Assembly: GCF_020564935.1 (NCBI RefSeq)
Contig: NZ_JAJCXB010000008.1
Location: 1-64,000, forward strand
From: Streptomyces pinistramenti
Lineage (GTDB): Bacteria > Actinomycetota > Actinomycetes > Streptomycetales > Streptomycetaceae
Direction of reading: 5' to 3'
Length of the DNA: 64,000 nucleotides
Shown here: positions 20,766-29,573 of the stretch, piece after piece
How the letters are laid out: each line of letters opens with the position of its first letter
How positions within the stretch are numbered: the first letter of the stretch is position 1
The notes under the pieces: model-generated
What the model saw: the letters and a program-made list of their open reading frames with translations, nothing else
The model's database searches: none
Told to the model about the DNA's origin: nothing
Program-made: the position numbers and the translations under genes

Positions 20766-20803
20766 CCGGGAACCGCACGCACACCACCTGTCAGACCTCA
20801 CGC

Positions 20804-20838
20804 CCCGGGGCGGCAGCTCGCTCAGCTACCGCCCCGGG
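20804..20838. terminator. Hairpin terminator after the UvrA2-like gene
   Basis: Arms CCCGGGGCGGCAGCT / AGCTACCGCCCCGGG, 15 bp with one mismatch and a 5-base loop, between convergent genes. Confidence 0.7.
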
Positions 20839-21020
20839 AACTCCATCGACGGCTGACCGCGGTCGGCAGCCTGGTCCGCCGCGGGTTGCAGCTGTCCGCC
20901 TGTTCCGGCTGGTCACATCACGTGATCGATGGCCGACGGGACGGCGGAGCTGCTTGACGGGAGCGCGCCCGCCACGGCCCACGTCGCAGACCCCGGCGCG
21001 AACCAGCCGGCCAGGCGCCC

Positions 21021-21527
21021 TCATTCGACTTTGACGAGGGTGACCTTCATGGATGGCCTGTAGGTTGTGCCGTCGTCGGTGCGTTCGTGCAGGACGGTCT
21101 GGACTCGGTGGTTGTCGCCGAACTCCACGGTGGAACGCGTGGTGTCGCCTTGACAGGTCCACGTGTCGCCGTGCGCGACCAGCCTGCTGACGGTCACGTT
21201 GCCCTGGCTGTCGAAGAAGTGAGACCTGTAGTCGCCGCTGGTCTCCTCGTACCCGATGATCTCTGTGCCGCCGACGCCGAACTCTCCGATGCGCCCGTAT
21301 GCCGAATGGACGATGAAGCAACCTCCGGGAGCCCACTCGTACACGTCGGAGGTGATGATCGCCGGCCCGGGGCTTCCGTCATCGTTGGTCATGTGGCCTT
21401 CGTTGATCCATCTCCCCACCCAGGCGTCGAGCGCATCGTGCTGCGGGCCTCGGCCGGATCCCGGGCCGTCGGCGTGCTCCGTGCCTCGGTTGACTGCCAC
21501 TACTCGTGGTGTCGTCTCGTTCGTCAT
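21021..21527 (-). CDS. DUF1579-like conserved protein
   Basis: 168 residues, ATG with GAGGAG upstream. The sequence DALDAWVGRWINEGHMTNDD, GGCFIVHSAYGRIG and GTEIIGYEETSGDYRSHFFD matches the lipocalin-like DUF1579/heme-binding-type fold widely found in actinomycetes. No signal peptide and no catalytic residues can be named. Function unknown; monocistronic. Confidence 0.75.
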   Translation of the reverse strand: MTNETTPRVVAVNRGTEHADGPGSGRGPQHDALDAWVGRWINEGHMTNDDGSPGPAIITSDVYEWAPGGCFIVHSAYGRIGEFGVGGTEIIGYEETSGDYRSHFFDSQGNVTVSRLVAHGDTWTCQGDTTRSTVEFGDNHRVQTVLHERTDDGTTYRPSMKVTLVKVE

Positions 21528-21660
21528 GGTTGCTCCTCATGAGGTCGGGAGGATGCTCCCGTCGCGCTTCGCCGGCGGCCCGGTCTCGGGGCGGCGGTCT
21601 CTGGACGGGCCCGGCTCGGCCAGGGGAGCGGCGCCGCCACGCTTTCGGGCCGTCGGTGCG

Positions 21661-22389
21661 TCAAGGGCCAACGGCATTCGCAGCGGTGACGGGCGGGCGC
21701 TCCGGGCTGGTGTGGTGTTTCCGGATCAGCCGGAGTGCTTCGTTGCGATCCCGTCGTTCGAGCGCAAGGACGATGTCCCGGTGCAGTGCGTGGCGCTGGG
21801 CGATGTAGTCGCCCAGGGGCTGCTCGCCGGCCGGCCGGACGTCCAGCGTGTGCGACTCGATGAGATCGAGCAGGTTCTTGTAGAGCGACCGGAGCAGGGC
21901 GTTCGGGCTGATGGCCGCGATCTGCGCGTGGAACTGCCAGTTGGCGTGCACGAAGGCGACCGCGTCGGCGGCATCCACCGCCTGCCCCATGACCTCGACC
22001 TGCCGGTGCAGACGAGCGATGTCGGCCGGCGAGGCATTCCAGAGCGCGTCCTCGATCAGCAGCGGGTCGAGTGCGTCTCTGATGCGCACGGCGTCCGCGA
22101 CGTCGGTCTCCTTCGCGTCCAGGGCGAGGACCGAGTTTCCCAGCCTGACCATCGGCGACTGTTCCGCGGCGAAGATGCCGCCGCCGGGGCCGGGGCGCAG
22201 CGTGACCAGGCCGCGGGCCTGGAGGAGGCGGAGGGTCTCGTTGAAGGTCCCCACGGAGACGGCACACCGCTTGCGCAGTTCTTCCTTGGTTCCCAGCCGC
22301 GTGCCGGGTTCCGCGTCGTCGACAAGGACGGCGATGCGGTCTGCGGCCTGCTCGGCCCGACTGGACACCGCGGAGCGGACGGTATTCAA
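21661..22389 (-). CDS. GntR-family regulator with FCD domain
   Basis: 242 residues from TTG, with GGGGGAG upstream. N-terminal winged HTH (KEELRKRCAVSVGTFNETLR, GLVTLRPGPGGGIFA), then an all-alpha FCD ligand domain with metal-site His candidates (HANWQFHAQIA, HRDIVLALERRD). FCD regulators usually bind organic acids and repress neighbouring catabolic genes. It is divergent from the aromatic-catabolism genes at 22552-26009 and is the likely local regulator. Confidence 0.9.
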   Translation of the reverse strand: MNTVRSAVSSRAEQAADRIAVLVDDAEPGTRLGTKEELRKRCAVSVGTFNETLRLLQARGLVTLRPGPGGGIFAAEQSPMVRLGNSVLALDAKETDVADAVRIRDALDPLLIEDALWNASPADIARLHRQVEVMGQAVDAADAVAFVHANWQFHAQIAAISPNALLRSLYKNLLDLIESHTLDVRPAGEQPLGDYIAQRHALHRDIVLALERRDRNEALRLIRKHHTSPERPPVTAANAVGP

Positions 22390-22414
22390 GGCACTCCCCC
22401 ATATAGCTGAACCT

Positions 22415-22427
22415 ATTCATTATGAAT
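22415..22427. promoter_or_regulatory. Palindrome ATTCATTATGAAT, candidate GntR operator
   Basis: A perfect 13-bp inverted repeat (ATTCAT-T-ATGAAT) in the divergent region between the GntR gene and the FAH gene. It is strikingly AT-rich in a 72 percent GC setting and sits just upstream of the GntR start, as expected for an FCD-GntR autoregulatory site. Confidence 0.6.
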
Positions 22428-22551
22428 GTTATGCCCTGCCTTCCCTTGACGTCACCAGTAGCAGCGGCACAATATCGACGTAATCATCATGTTCAATTGG
22501 TCGAGCGGGTCGCATCGGCCGGCTCCGGCCGCCTCTCCCAGGGGGTCTCCC

Positions 22552-23400
22552 TTGCGTATCGCCAATCTTTCGGGCCGTCTCGCCCTCGTCTCCGGTGACG
22601 GCCGTGCTCTCGATGTGGAGCGGGCCGGCGGCGGCCGGTTCTCCGCCGACCCGCAGGCCGTCTACGAGCGGTGGGACGAGTTCCGTGCCTGGGCCGCGGA
22701 CACCACGCTGCCGGACGGCGCCGCCTTCGACCCGGCAGATCTCGGCTCGCCCGCGCCGGCGCCGCGCCAGCTGCTCGCCGTCGGCCTCAACTACCGCGGC
22801 CACGCGGCCGAATCGGGCTTCGCCGTCCCCGAGGGGCTGCCGCCGGTGTTCACCAAATTCGCCGGCAGCATCAGCGGCCCGGTCACCGAGGTCGCCCTGC
22901 CGAAGGGCGGGCACACCGACTGGGAGGTGGAGCTGGTCGCCGTGATCGGCCGCCGCGCCGAGCACGTGGCCGAGGCCGACGCCTGGAGCCATGTCGCGGG
23001 CCTCTCCGTGGGCCAGGACATCTCCGAACGGATCACTCAACTGGCCAGGCCCGCACCGCAGTTCAGCCTCGGAAAGTCGCTGCCCGGGTTCGCCCCGATC
23101 GGGCCGTGGCTGGTGACGCCGGACGAGTTCGAGAACCCCGACGACCTCGAACTGCGCTGCGCCATCAACGGCGAGGAGGTCCAGAAGGGCCGCACCCGCG
23201 ACCTCATCTTCTCCGTCCCCACGCTCATCGCCCGCCTGTCGGCCCTGCTGCCGCTGCTGCCGGGCGACGTGCTCTTCACCGGCACCCCGGCCGGGGTGGG
23301 TCTGGGCCGTGAACCGCAGCGCTGGCTGGCCGACGGCGACGTACTGGAATCGGCGATCGAGGGCATCGGCGAGCTGCGTCAGACCTTCGTCGCGAACTGA
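22552..23400 (+). CDS. Fumarylacetoacetate hydrolase family protein
   Basis: 282 residues from TTG (family starts with xRIANLxGRLALV; ATG at 22489 would add 21 residues without a ribosome site). Metal triad typical of FAH is visible: DWEVELVAVIG and GQDISE. Other motifs: LLAVGLNYRGHAAESG, FTKFAGSISGP, LFTGTPAGVGLG. Such enzymes hydrolyse or decarboxylate ring-cleavage products. First gene of a three-gene set with a ring-cleaving dioxygenase and a flavin hydroxylase, so a late step of aromatic breakdown is likely. Confidence 0.9.
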   Translation: MRIANLSGRLALVSGDGRALDVERAGGGRFSADPQAVYERWDEFRAWAADTTLPDGAAFDPADLGSPAPAPRQLLAVGLNYRGHAAESGFAVPEGLPPVFTKFAGSISGPVTEVALPKGGHTDWEVELVAVIGRRAEHVAEADAWSHVAGLSVGQDISERITQLARPAPQFSLGKSLPGFAPIGPWLVTPDEFENPDDLELRCAINGEEVQKGRTRDLIFSVPTLIARLSALLPLLPGDVLFTGTPAGVGLGREPQRWLADGDVLESAIEGIGELRQTFVAN

Positions 23401-23440
23401 GCCGCATCGCCACGAACGTAAGGACAAAGGAGTCCCGGAC

Positions 23441-24367
23441 ATGGCACTGCACCGCCTGACCTCCGTCACCATGGGGGTACCGAACGTCGCCGAAACGGCC
23501 GCGTACTACACGGACTTCGGCCTCACCCCGGACGGCGAGGGCTGGTTCACCACCCGCGACGCCGGCCGCCAGCTCCGCATCGTGCACGCGCCCACCCGCC
23601 GCCTGATCGAGGCCCGGATCGGCGTCGACGACCCCGACGACCTCGCCGCCGCGGCATCCCGCCTCGCGCGCATCGGCGTGACGTGCGAGACCACCGGCAG
23701 CTGCCTGACCGCGTACGACGAGGCCACCGGCGTACGCGCCGTCCTCGACGTCACTCCCCGTTTCACGCAGCCGGCGATCCCGGCGACGCCGTACAACGGA
23801 CCGGGCCGCGTGGAGCGGGCCGACACGCGTGCGCCGGCCATCGCGCGCTCCGCACCGGTCCGCCCGCGCAAGCTCGGCCACGCCGTCGTCGGCACCCCCG
23901 ACTTCGACGCGACGACGGCGTTCTTCCGCGACGGCCTGGGCCTCAAGGCGAGCGACTACATCAAGGACGCCGGGGCCTTCCTGCGCTGCTCCGCCGACCA
24001 CCACAACATCCTCGTGCTCAAGGCCCCGGTCGCCTTCCTGCACCACACCTCCTGGCAGGTCGACGACATCGACGACATCGGGCGCGGCGCCACCGCCATG
24101 CTGGAGGACCATCCCGAGCGGCATGTCTGGGGCCTGGGCCGTCACCACGCCGGATCGAACTTCTTCTGGTACCTCAAGGACCCGGCGGGCAACTTCTCCG
24201 AGTACTACTCCGACATGGACTGCGTCGTCGACGACCAGCTGTGGACACCCGAAGTCCTGGAAGGCGCCAAGGGATTGTTCACCTGGGGCCCGCCGCCGCC
24301 CCCGTCCTTCCTGCACCCCGATGACCTCGCCGCCCTCATGACCGGCGCCCACCGTGCGGCGAGGTGA
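23441..24367 (+). CDS. VOC family extradiol ring-cleavage dioxygenase
   Basis: 308 residues, ATG with AAAGGAG ahead. Two glyoxalase/VOC repeats: residues about 5-120 (degenerate) and 150-270. Iron ligands of type I extradiol dioxygenases fit LGHAVV (His), WGLGRHHAGSN (His) and GNFSEYYSD (Glu). It probably opens a catechol-like ring made by the next gene's hydroxylase. It sits 40 bp after the FAH gene and 10 bp before the flavin hydroxylase in one operon. Confidence 0.9.
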   Translation: MALHRLTSVTMGVPNVAETAAYYTDFGLTPDGEGWFTTRDAGRQLRIVHAPTRRLIEARIGVDDPDDLAAAASRLARIGVTCETTGSCLTAYDEATGVRAVLDVTPRFTQPAIPATPYNGPGRVERADTRAPAIARSAPVRPRKLGHAVVGTPDFDATTAFFRDGLGLKASDYIKDAGAFLRCSADHHNILVLKAPVAFLHHTSWQVDDIDDIGRGATAMLEDHPERHVWGLGRHHAGSNFFWYLKDPAGNFSEYYSDMDCVVDDQLWTPEVLEGAKGLFTWGPPPPPSFLHPDDLAALMTGAHRAAR

Positions 24368-24377
24368 CCGCACGCCG

Positions 24378-26009
24378 ATGACCCGTGACCCGCAGGGCGC
24401 GTACGACGTGGCGATCGTCGGCTTCGGCCCCGTCGGTCAGCTTCTCTCCCTCCTGCTGAGCGGTAAGGGCCACTCCGTCCTCGTACTGGAGCGCTGGCCC
24501 GAGCCCTACGAGCTGCCGCGCGCCGTCACCTTCGACGACGAGATCGGCCGCATCTTCCAGGCCGCCGGCGTCGGCGAACAGGTCCGCGCGATCAGCGACC
24601 CGGTCCCCGACCACTACGAGTGGCGCAACCGCGACGGCGACACCCTGCTCCGCATCGACTGGTCCGGCACCGGCCCCTCAGGCTGGCCCACCGCCAACTT
24701 CTTCTCCCAGCCCGAACTGGAGGCCGTCCTCACCGCTGCCATCGCCGAGCAGCCGACTGCCACGGTGCGCCGCGGCCAGGAGGTGCTGGGCCTCCGCCAG
24801 GGCAGCGAGCACGTCGAACTGACGACGCGCGGCGGCGAGACCTTCCGTGCCCGGTACGCCATCGGCGCGGACGGCGCCAACAGCTTCGCCCGCTCCCGCA
24901 TGCGCACCACCGTCACCGATCTCGGCTTCTTCTACGACTGGCTCATCGTCGACATCGTCCCACGCGACACCGACACCCGCTGGTCGCCGATGAACTGGCA
25001 GCTGTGCGACCCGGAACGGCCCACCACCCTCGTATCCGGCGGGCCTGGACGCCGCCGCTGGGAGTTCATGCGGCTCCCCGGCGAAAGCGTCGAGAACCTC
25101 AACACCCTCGATACGGCATGGAAGTTGCTCAGGCCCTGGGGCCGCAACCCCGGGAACACCGTCATCGAACGGCACGCCGTCTACACCTTCCAGGCCCGCT
25201 GGGCCGACGTCTGGCGCGAGGGGCGGCTGCTGCTGGCCGGGGACGCCGCCCACCAGATGCCGCCGTTCGCCGGGCAGGGCATGTGCTCCGGCCTGCGCGA
25301 CGCGATCAACCTCGCCTGGAAGCTGGACCTGGTCCTGACCGGTACCTCCGCGCCCGCCCTCCTGGACACGTACACCACCGAGCGGCGCGGCCACGTCCAG
25401 CACGCCATCGGCATGTCGATGGCGCTCGGCCGGATCATCTGCGTGCCCGACGAAGCCGCGGCCGCCGAACGCGACGCACGCATGATCGCCACCGGAGCCG
25501 ACCCGGCCCGCGCACTGCCGCCCACTCCCCCGCCCGTCCTCGGCGACGGCGTGCTCCAGCAGGCTCCGAACGGCGCCCCGCGCCCGGACGTCGGCCGCCT
25601 CACCCCTCAGTACCGCATCAGCCACAACGGCAGAACGGACCTGCTCGACGCCCTCACGGGCGGCGGATTCATCGTCCTCACCGACGGCGAGGCGCCTTGC
25701 ACCGCGCTCGGCACCATGGAGCGGGAATTCCTCGACCGCATCGACGCCACCCTCGTTCCGCTCCACTCCCCCGGCTCCCCTGACACGGTGTACGCGGACG
25801 TGGACGACGCCTATCTCCCCCACCTCCGCAAGCACGCCCACATCGCCGCCGTCATCCGCCCCGACTTCTACCTCTTCGGCGCCGCCGCCACACCGTCCGA
25901 ACTACGCGGCCTGATCACCCAGCTGAAAGAACGGATCCACCTCCTGCCGAACGCTCCGCACCGCGCCCCTCCCACGCCGGCATCCGACGGCGCTTCACGT
26001 CACTTCTGA
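24378..26009 (+). CDS. FAD-dependent aromatic hydroxylase (MhpA-like)
   Basis: 543 residues. N-terminal FAD site VAIVGFGPVGQ, mid motif IGADGANSFAR, and GDAAHQMPPFAGQGMCSG are diagnostic of class A flavoprotein monooxygenases of the MhpA/phenol hydroxylase group, with a C-terminal thioredoxin-like domain. It would add a hydroxyl ortho to an existing one using NAD(P)H, feeding the dioxygenase encoded just upstream. The 3' end overlaps the convergent amidohydrolase by 10 bp. Confidence 0.92.
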   Translation: MTRDPQGAYDVAIVGFGPVGQLLSLLLSGKGHSVLVLERWPEPYELPRAVTFDDEIGRIFQAAGVGEQVRAISDPVPDHYEWRNRDGDTLLRIDWSGTGPSGWPTANFFSQPELEAVLTAAIAEQPTATVRRGQEVLGLRQGSEHVELTTRGGETFRARYAIGADGANSFARSRMRTTVTDLGFFYDWLIVDIVPRDTDTRWSPMNWQLCDPERPTTLVSGGPGRRRWEFMRLPGESVENLNTLDTAWKLLRPWGRNPGNTVIERHAVYTFQARWADVWREGRLLLAGDAAHQMPPFAGQGMCSGLRDAINLAWKLDLVLTGTSAPALLDTYTTERRGHVQHAIGMSMALGRIICVPDEAAAAERDARMIATGADPARALPPTPPPVLGDGVLQQAPNGAPRPDVGRLTPQYRISHNGRTDLLDALTGGGFIVLTDGEAPCTALGTMEREFLDRIDATLVPLHSPGSPDTVYADVDDAYLPHLRKHAHIAAVIRPDFYLFGAAATPSELRGLITQLKERIHLLPNAPHRAPPTPASDGASRHF

Positions 26010-26944
26010 AGGCGCGGGAAGAACCGCCGCGCATTCCCCTCGAACACGGCGACCCGCTCGTCGTCCGAGAGCCGGTCCGTGCCGGCCAGCCGCCGGCCCA
26101 GCTCGACTGCGACCGGCGCGGGTGTGAAGGGCCAGTCCGAGCCGTAGAAGACGTGACCGGGGCGGGCCACCGAGCGCAGCGCCGTGAGCAGTTCGGGCAC
26201 CGGGGCCCCCGCGACGTCGAAGTAGAGCCGGCTGAGCGCGTCACGGAGGCCGGGGACGTCCGCGCCGCTGATCTCCGACATCAGGTCGACGCGGCCGGCG
26301 AGCACCGGGAGCGCCGCGCCGGCATGCGGCACGATCACCCGCAGGCCCGGATGTTGCTCCAGGGCACCGGACAGCACCATGTCCGTGACCGACCGCGTGG
26401 TGTCGAACATGAACTCCAGCATGGGCCGCGGACAGTCCAGCGTGGGACCGGCGGCACACAGGGGCGAGGTCGGGTGCACGAACAGGGTGGCCGCGCGGCG
26501 GTCCAGCTCCGCGTACAACGGCCGGTAGAGGTCGTCGCCCAGGTAGTGGCCGTGGTGGTTGGTCTCCAGGACCACCCCGTCGGCGCCCAACTCGTCGAAG
26601 GCATGGGCAGCTTCGGCCAGCGCTCCCTCGATGTCGGGCACCGGCAACGAGGCGAAGAATCCGAAGCGCCCAGGGTGCCCGGCGCACAACTGGGCCGCCT
26701 CCTCGTTCACCCGGCGGGACAGGAGACGAGCGGCCTGGTCGTCGCCGAAGTGGATTCCGGGCGATGAGATGGACAGGAAGGCGGTGGCGACGCCGAGTTC
26801 GTCCATCGTGCGCAGCGCCGTCCGCACGTCCCACCCGGGGATCCGCGCGATACCGTCGGGCCGTTCGTGCCCGGCCTCGATCAGCGCGTCCCGGTAGAAA
26901 TCGGGCACGAAATGAGTGTGGACGTCGATGCGGCGCAAAGACAT
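26000..26944 (-). CDS. Amidohydrolase family protein (ACMSD-like decarboxylase)
   Basis: 314 residues, ATG with TGGAG upstream. Metal ligands of the amidohydrolase-2 group: IDVHTHFVPDFY, FVHPTSP, VIVPHAGAALP, FYGSDWPFTP. The family includes aminocarboxymuconate semialdehyde and gamma-resorcylate decarboxylases. Convergent with, and overlapping, the flavin hydroxylase, so it probably belongs to the same aromatic pathway as a decarboxylase or hydrolase. Confidence 0.9.
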   Translation of the reverse strand: MSLRRIDVHTHFVPDFYRDALIEAGHERPDGIARIPGWDVRTALRTMDELGVATAFLSISSPGIHFGDDQAARLLSRRVNEEAAQLCAGHPGRFGFFASLPVPDIEGALAEAAHAFDELGADGVVLETNHHGHYLGDDLYRPLYAELDRRAATLFVHPTSPLCAAGPTLDCPRPMLEFMFDTTRSVTDMVLSGALEQHPGLRVIVPHAGAALPVLAGRVDLMSEISGADVPGLRDALSRLYFDVAGAPVPELLTALRSVARPGHVFYGSDWPFTPAPVAVELGRRLAGTDRLSDDERVAVFEGNARRFFPRLQK

Positions 26945-27241
26945 GTGTGCTCCAGAAGCCAGAGCCAGAGCCGGGTGGAGGCTCTGGGACGAAGGTGTGA
27001 CGCTGATCGGCCGACTATGCATCAGGGCGGGGTGGGCGAGTTCGCCGCGCAGGTGGGTGGGGCCCGTTCAGATGGACCAAAGCTGCGCGGCGGGACACTG
27101 TGCGCCGAGTATGCCCAAGCCCCGCCCGTCGCGCCCGGCCGGCCGTGCGCCGGGCGAGGTGTTCCCGCCGTCCCTGGAGCCCGTCCGGATACCCGCGGAT
27201 CATCCGGGTGTCCGCAGATTCCGCGCCTGAAAGGCGGCGCC

Positions 27242-27330
27242 ATGAGCCGGCTGATCGTCACCGCGTTCGTCACCCTGGACGGTGTCATGCAGGCCCCCAG
27301 CGACCGGGGCGAGGACGTCGACGTCGTGGG
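27242..27330 (+). pseudogene. N-terminal stub of a RibD/DHFR-like reductase
   Basis: ATG with AAAGG ahead, then RLIVTAFVTLDGVMQAP, the well-conserved start of the dihydrofolate-reductase-like (RibD C-terminal) family. After about 28 codons the match ends and Rhs sequence begins in another frame. Only the first sixth of the gene survives. Confidence 0.75.
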
Positions 27331-28357
27331 CCGGCACGAAGGGCTTCGTCGGCGGAACCGACGAGACGAAGGGCGGCGGCCTCACGCATCTCGGCGCCCG
27401 CGAATACGGTCCGGACACAGGCCGGTTCATCTCGGTCGACCTGGTGATGGACACCTCGAACGCGCAGCAGACGCCTACGGGAACAACAACCCGCTGGTGT
27501 TCGCGGATCCGAATGGGAGACCCTTCGGCCGACTTTTCGACCAGTTGATGGACAGCGCCTTGGACTCGATCGGCGCAATCAAGAAGGCATTCAAGACTCG
27601 AAACGCGAATCTCGGTGTCTCAAGGCCGAGGACGTCGATTCCGACGGTCAGCAACCGGGACCTTGCCAGCGACCTGAAGAGCATCTACGCAAAGCCCCAG
27701 GCGGAGTCGGTCATGGGTGACGTCAAGGCCGCGACAGCCATCATCTACGACTTCAACACGGGGAAGCGCCTTGACAACAAGGACGAATGGCACATCCAGA
27801 AGGGCTGGGGTGCGCCGAGGAGCATTCGTCGATCCTGGGGAAGGACCGAAAGGCACGGGAGACCGGAAAGGGCATGGACAACCTTCTCGACGATCGCGAC
27901 CGGGCGGTCGCGAAGTCCGAGGCGAAGGAAATCTGGAACGCTCTCAACTCCCGCGACATCACCGGAAAGACCACCCAGACGGTGAAACAGGACGCGGGGT
28001 CGAAGAACGTGATCAAAAAGGAAGTCGGCGACGTCACCGAAACGGCGGCCGTCAAGGACCTCACGGGCCAGAAGTTCGAGCCGACCCAGCACAAGGGCCC
28101 CAGCCGTTCGGCGAGCCCACACCGCTGTGCGGTTTCGCCAAGTCGTTCGGCATCGCGGGCGGCGTGGCATCGGCGGCCAGGCACCCAGCTACATCAGAGA
28201 GTACGGGTGGAAGCGAGATGGAGGGGAATTGTTCAAGGGCGAGGCCGGCCCGTTCTGAGTTTCCAAGGGACAGGGCCCCCACTACCCTGAGGAAAATGGT
28301 GGCAGGGGCGGCGGATCCATCTGCGATCCCTCGTCCGGCAACTGCGCCTTATGGTGA
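27330..28357 (+). pseudogene. Rhs repeat core and toxin tip, multiply frameshifted
   Basis: Starts with the Rhs core signature GLTHLGAREYGPDTGRFISV; after a shift near 27465 it continues DAYGNNNPLVFADPNG, the junction where polymorphic toxin tips begin. The tip has KSIYAKPQAESVMGDVKAA in one frame, then NLLDDRDRAVAKSEAKEIWN in another, then GFAKSFGIAGGVASAA (a possible membrane helix) and YIREYGWKRDG. The last frame ends at TGA 28355-28357. At least four or five shifts are needed, so it is dead as read. Toxin type not identified. Confidence 0.75.
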
Positions 28358-28359
28358 AC

Positions 28360-28788
28360 ATGATGAGTGAAATCGACCCGCTGGAGATTCCGGCACTGTT
28401 GCTGCGCATGGTGCCGGAGACCGCGGAACACATCGCCGAGCTGTACGAGATGCCCGCGGAAAGGGCCGTCATCAGTGAAGCCGCGCGGTATGACACCTTC
28501 GTACTGCTGGATGAGGAATTCTCAAGACCGGTGGTCCAGTCGGAACTCAGGAAAGCGCCGCCGGACGGGGAACTCACGGGTAAGTGCTTCGAGTTCGTGG
28601 ACGTGCTGGTGCGCAGCTCAAACCAAGCCCTCTCGGGGCCCGTGTACTTCCAAGGTCCCGGAGGAACTCCTGGAAGAGGAGGTGTTCCTCCAGAGGCCAT
28701 CCCCTTCATGTGGGAGGCAACTCGGAAGGCTACGGCGCGAATGCTGACCAGCTACAAAAATCCGGTGCCGGACGCATTACTCCGATGA
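28360..28788 (+). CDS. Putative immunity protein for the Rhs tip
   Basis: 142 residues from ATG 28360 (ATG 28351 and 28363 also in frame). No family recognised. Soluble, acidic, with EIPALLLRMVPETAEHIAEL and TARMLTSYKNPVPDALLR. It begins three bases after the last stop of the Rhs toxin frame, the usual place for a cognate immunity gene, and is followed by a strong terminator. Between about 28650 and 28690 the Gly/Pro-rich stretch may mark a compensated frameshift. Confidence 0.55.
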   Translation: MMSEIDPLEIPALLLRMVPETAEHIAELYEMPAERAVISEAARYDTFVLLDEEFSRPVVQSELRKAPPDGELTGKCFEFVDVLVRSSNQALSGPVYFQGPGGTPGRGGVPPEAIPFMWEATRKATARMLTSYKNPVPDALLR

Positions 28789-28804
28789 GATCGTCTGCAC
28801 CCAT

Positions 28805-28837
28805 ATATGGGCCCTTTTCTCCAGAAAGGGCCCATAT
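28805..28837 (+). terminator. Strong hairpin terminator
   Basis: ATATGGGCCCTTTTCT pairs with AGAAAGGGCCCATAT (one bulged T, loop CC), followed by TCTTTCCT. It ends the Rhs/immunity unit and is among the most stable hairpins in the window. Confidence 0.85.
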
Positions 28838-29075
28838 TCTTTCCTCTGGTGGAGGACGGCGGAGCCTGTCGCCATCTGCGCAGGAGGCGTTGGTCACCGT
28901 CCCCTATGGGTAGCTGAAGCCGTGCGGCACTGGTTGTCAGATGCCGCACGGGACACTTCCCGCTACGCCCCAGTCAAGGGGGAGGCGTCCGCATCAGGAG
29001 TCGCCGTTCAATCGGTCGTGGAACGTGGGTGCGTCCACCACGGTGGCCAGGGAGTTGGACTGCTCCCGGCAACAG

Positions 29076-29573
29076 TCATCGGGACGTCCCTCCACTCGTC
29101 GGCGCGTGCGCGGTCGTCGTGCCCGGTTCCGGCTGGGGGCGTTGGGCCAGTGCGGTGTCGGCGGCGTCGAGGATGCTGCCGAAGGAGCGGGTGATCATCG
29201 GTCGTACGAGGTGTCGGGTGAGGAAGGCGCCGACCAGCGGGGCGCGCATTTCGGCGCGGGTGGTCCAGTTCACCCGGGTGCCGCCGTCGGCCTCGGTGAA
29301 CGTCATGCGGCCGAGTTCGTGCCGGGACGGCGGGAAGCTGCGCTCGACCACGTACTCGGTGGCGTACGGCGGGTCGTAGTGGGTGATGCGTTCGCGGAGC
29401 CGACCGATCAGCCAGAGGTGGCTGCGCACCGCGCCGACGCCATAGGGCGCGGACTCGCCGTGCCGGGTCAGGCGGCAGCGCAGTACCAGGGGCGAGCAGG
29501 TGTAGTTGGTGGTCGTGGTGAGCCAGGCGAAGACCTCGTCGATCGGGGCGTCGATGGTGCGCTCGACGGTCAT
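29076..29573 (-). CDS. SRPBCC (START/Bet v1-like) protein
   Basis: 165 residues. Sequence MTVERTIDAPIDEVFAWLTT, HYDPPYATEYVVERSFPPSR and TRVNWTTRAEMRAP is typical of SRPBCC ligand-binding proteins. Start set at ATG 29573 because it forms ATGA with the sigma factor stop; ATG 29582 also is in frame. Coupled behind an ECF41 sigma factor, so it may bind the same small molecule or be its target gene product. Confidence 0.85.
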   Translation of the reverse strand: MTVERTIDAPIDEVFAWLTTTTNYTCSPLVLRCRLTRHGESAPYGVGAVRSHLWLIGRLRERITHYDPPYATEYVVERSFPPSRHELGRMTFTEADGGTRVNWTTRAEMRAPLVGAFLTRHLVRPMITRSFGSILDAADTALAQRPQPEPGTTTAHAPTSGGTSR

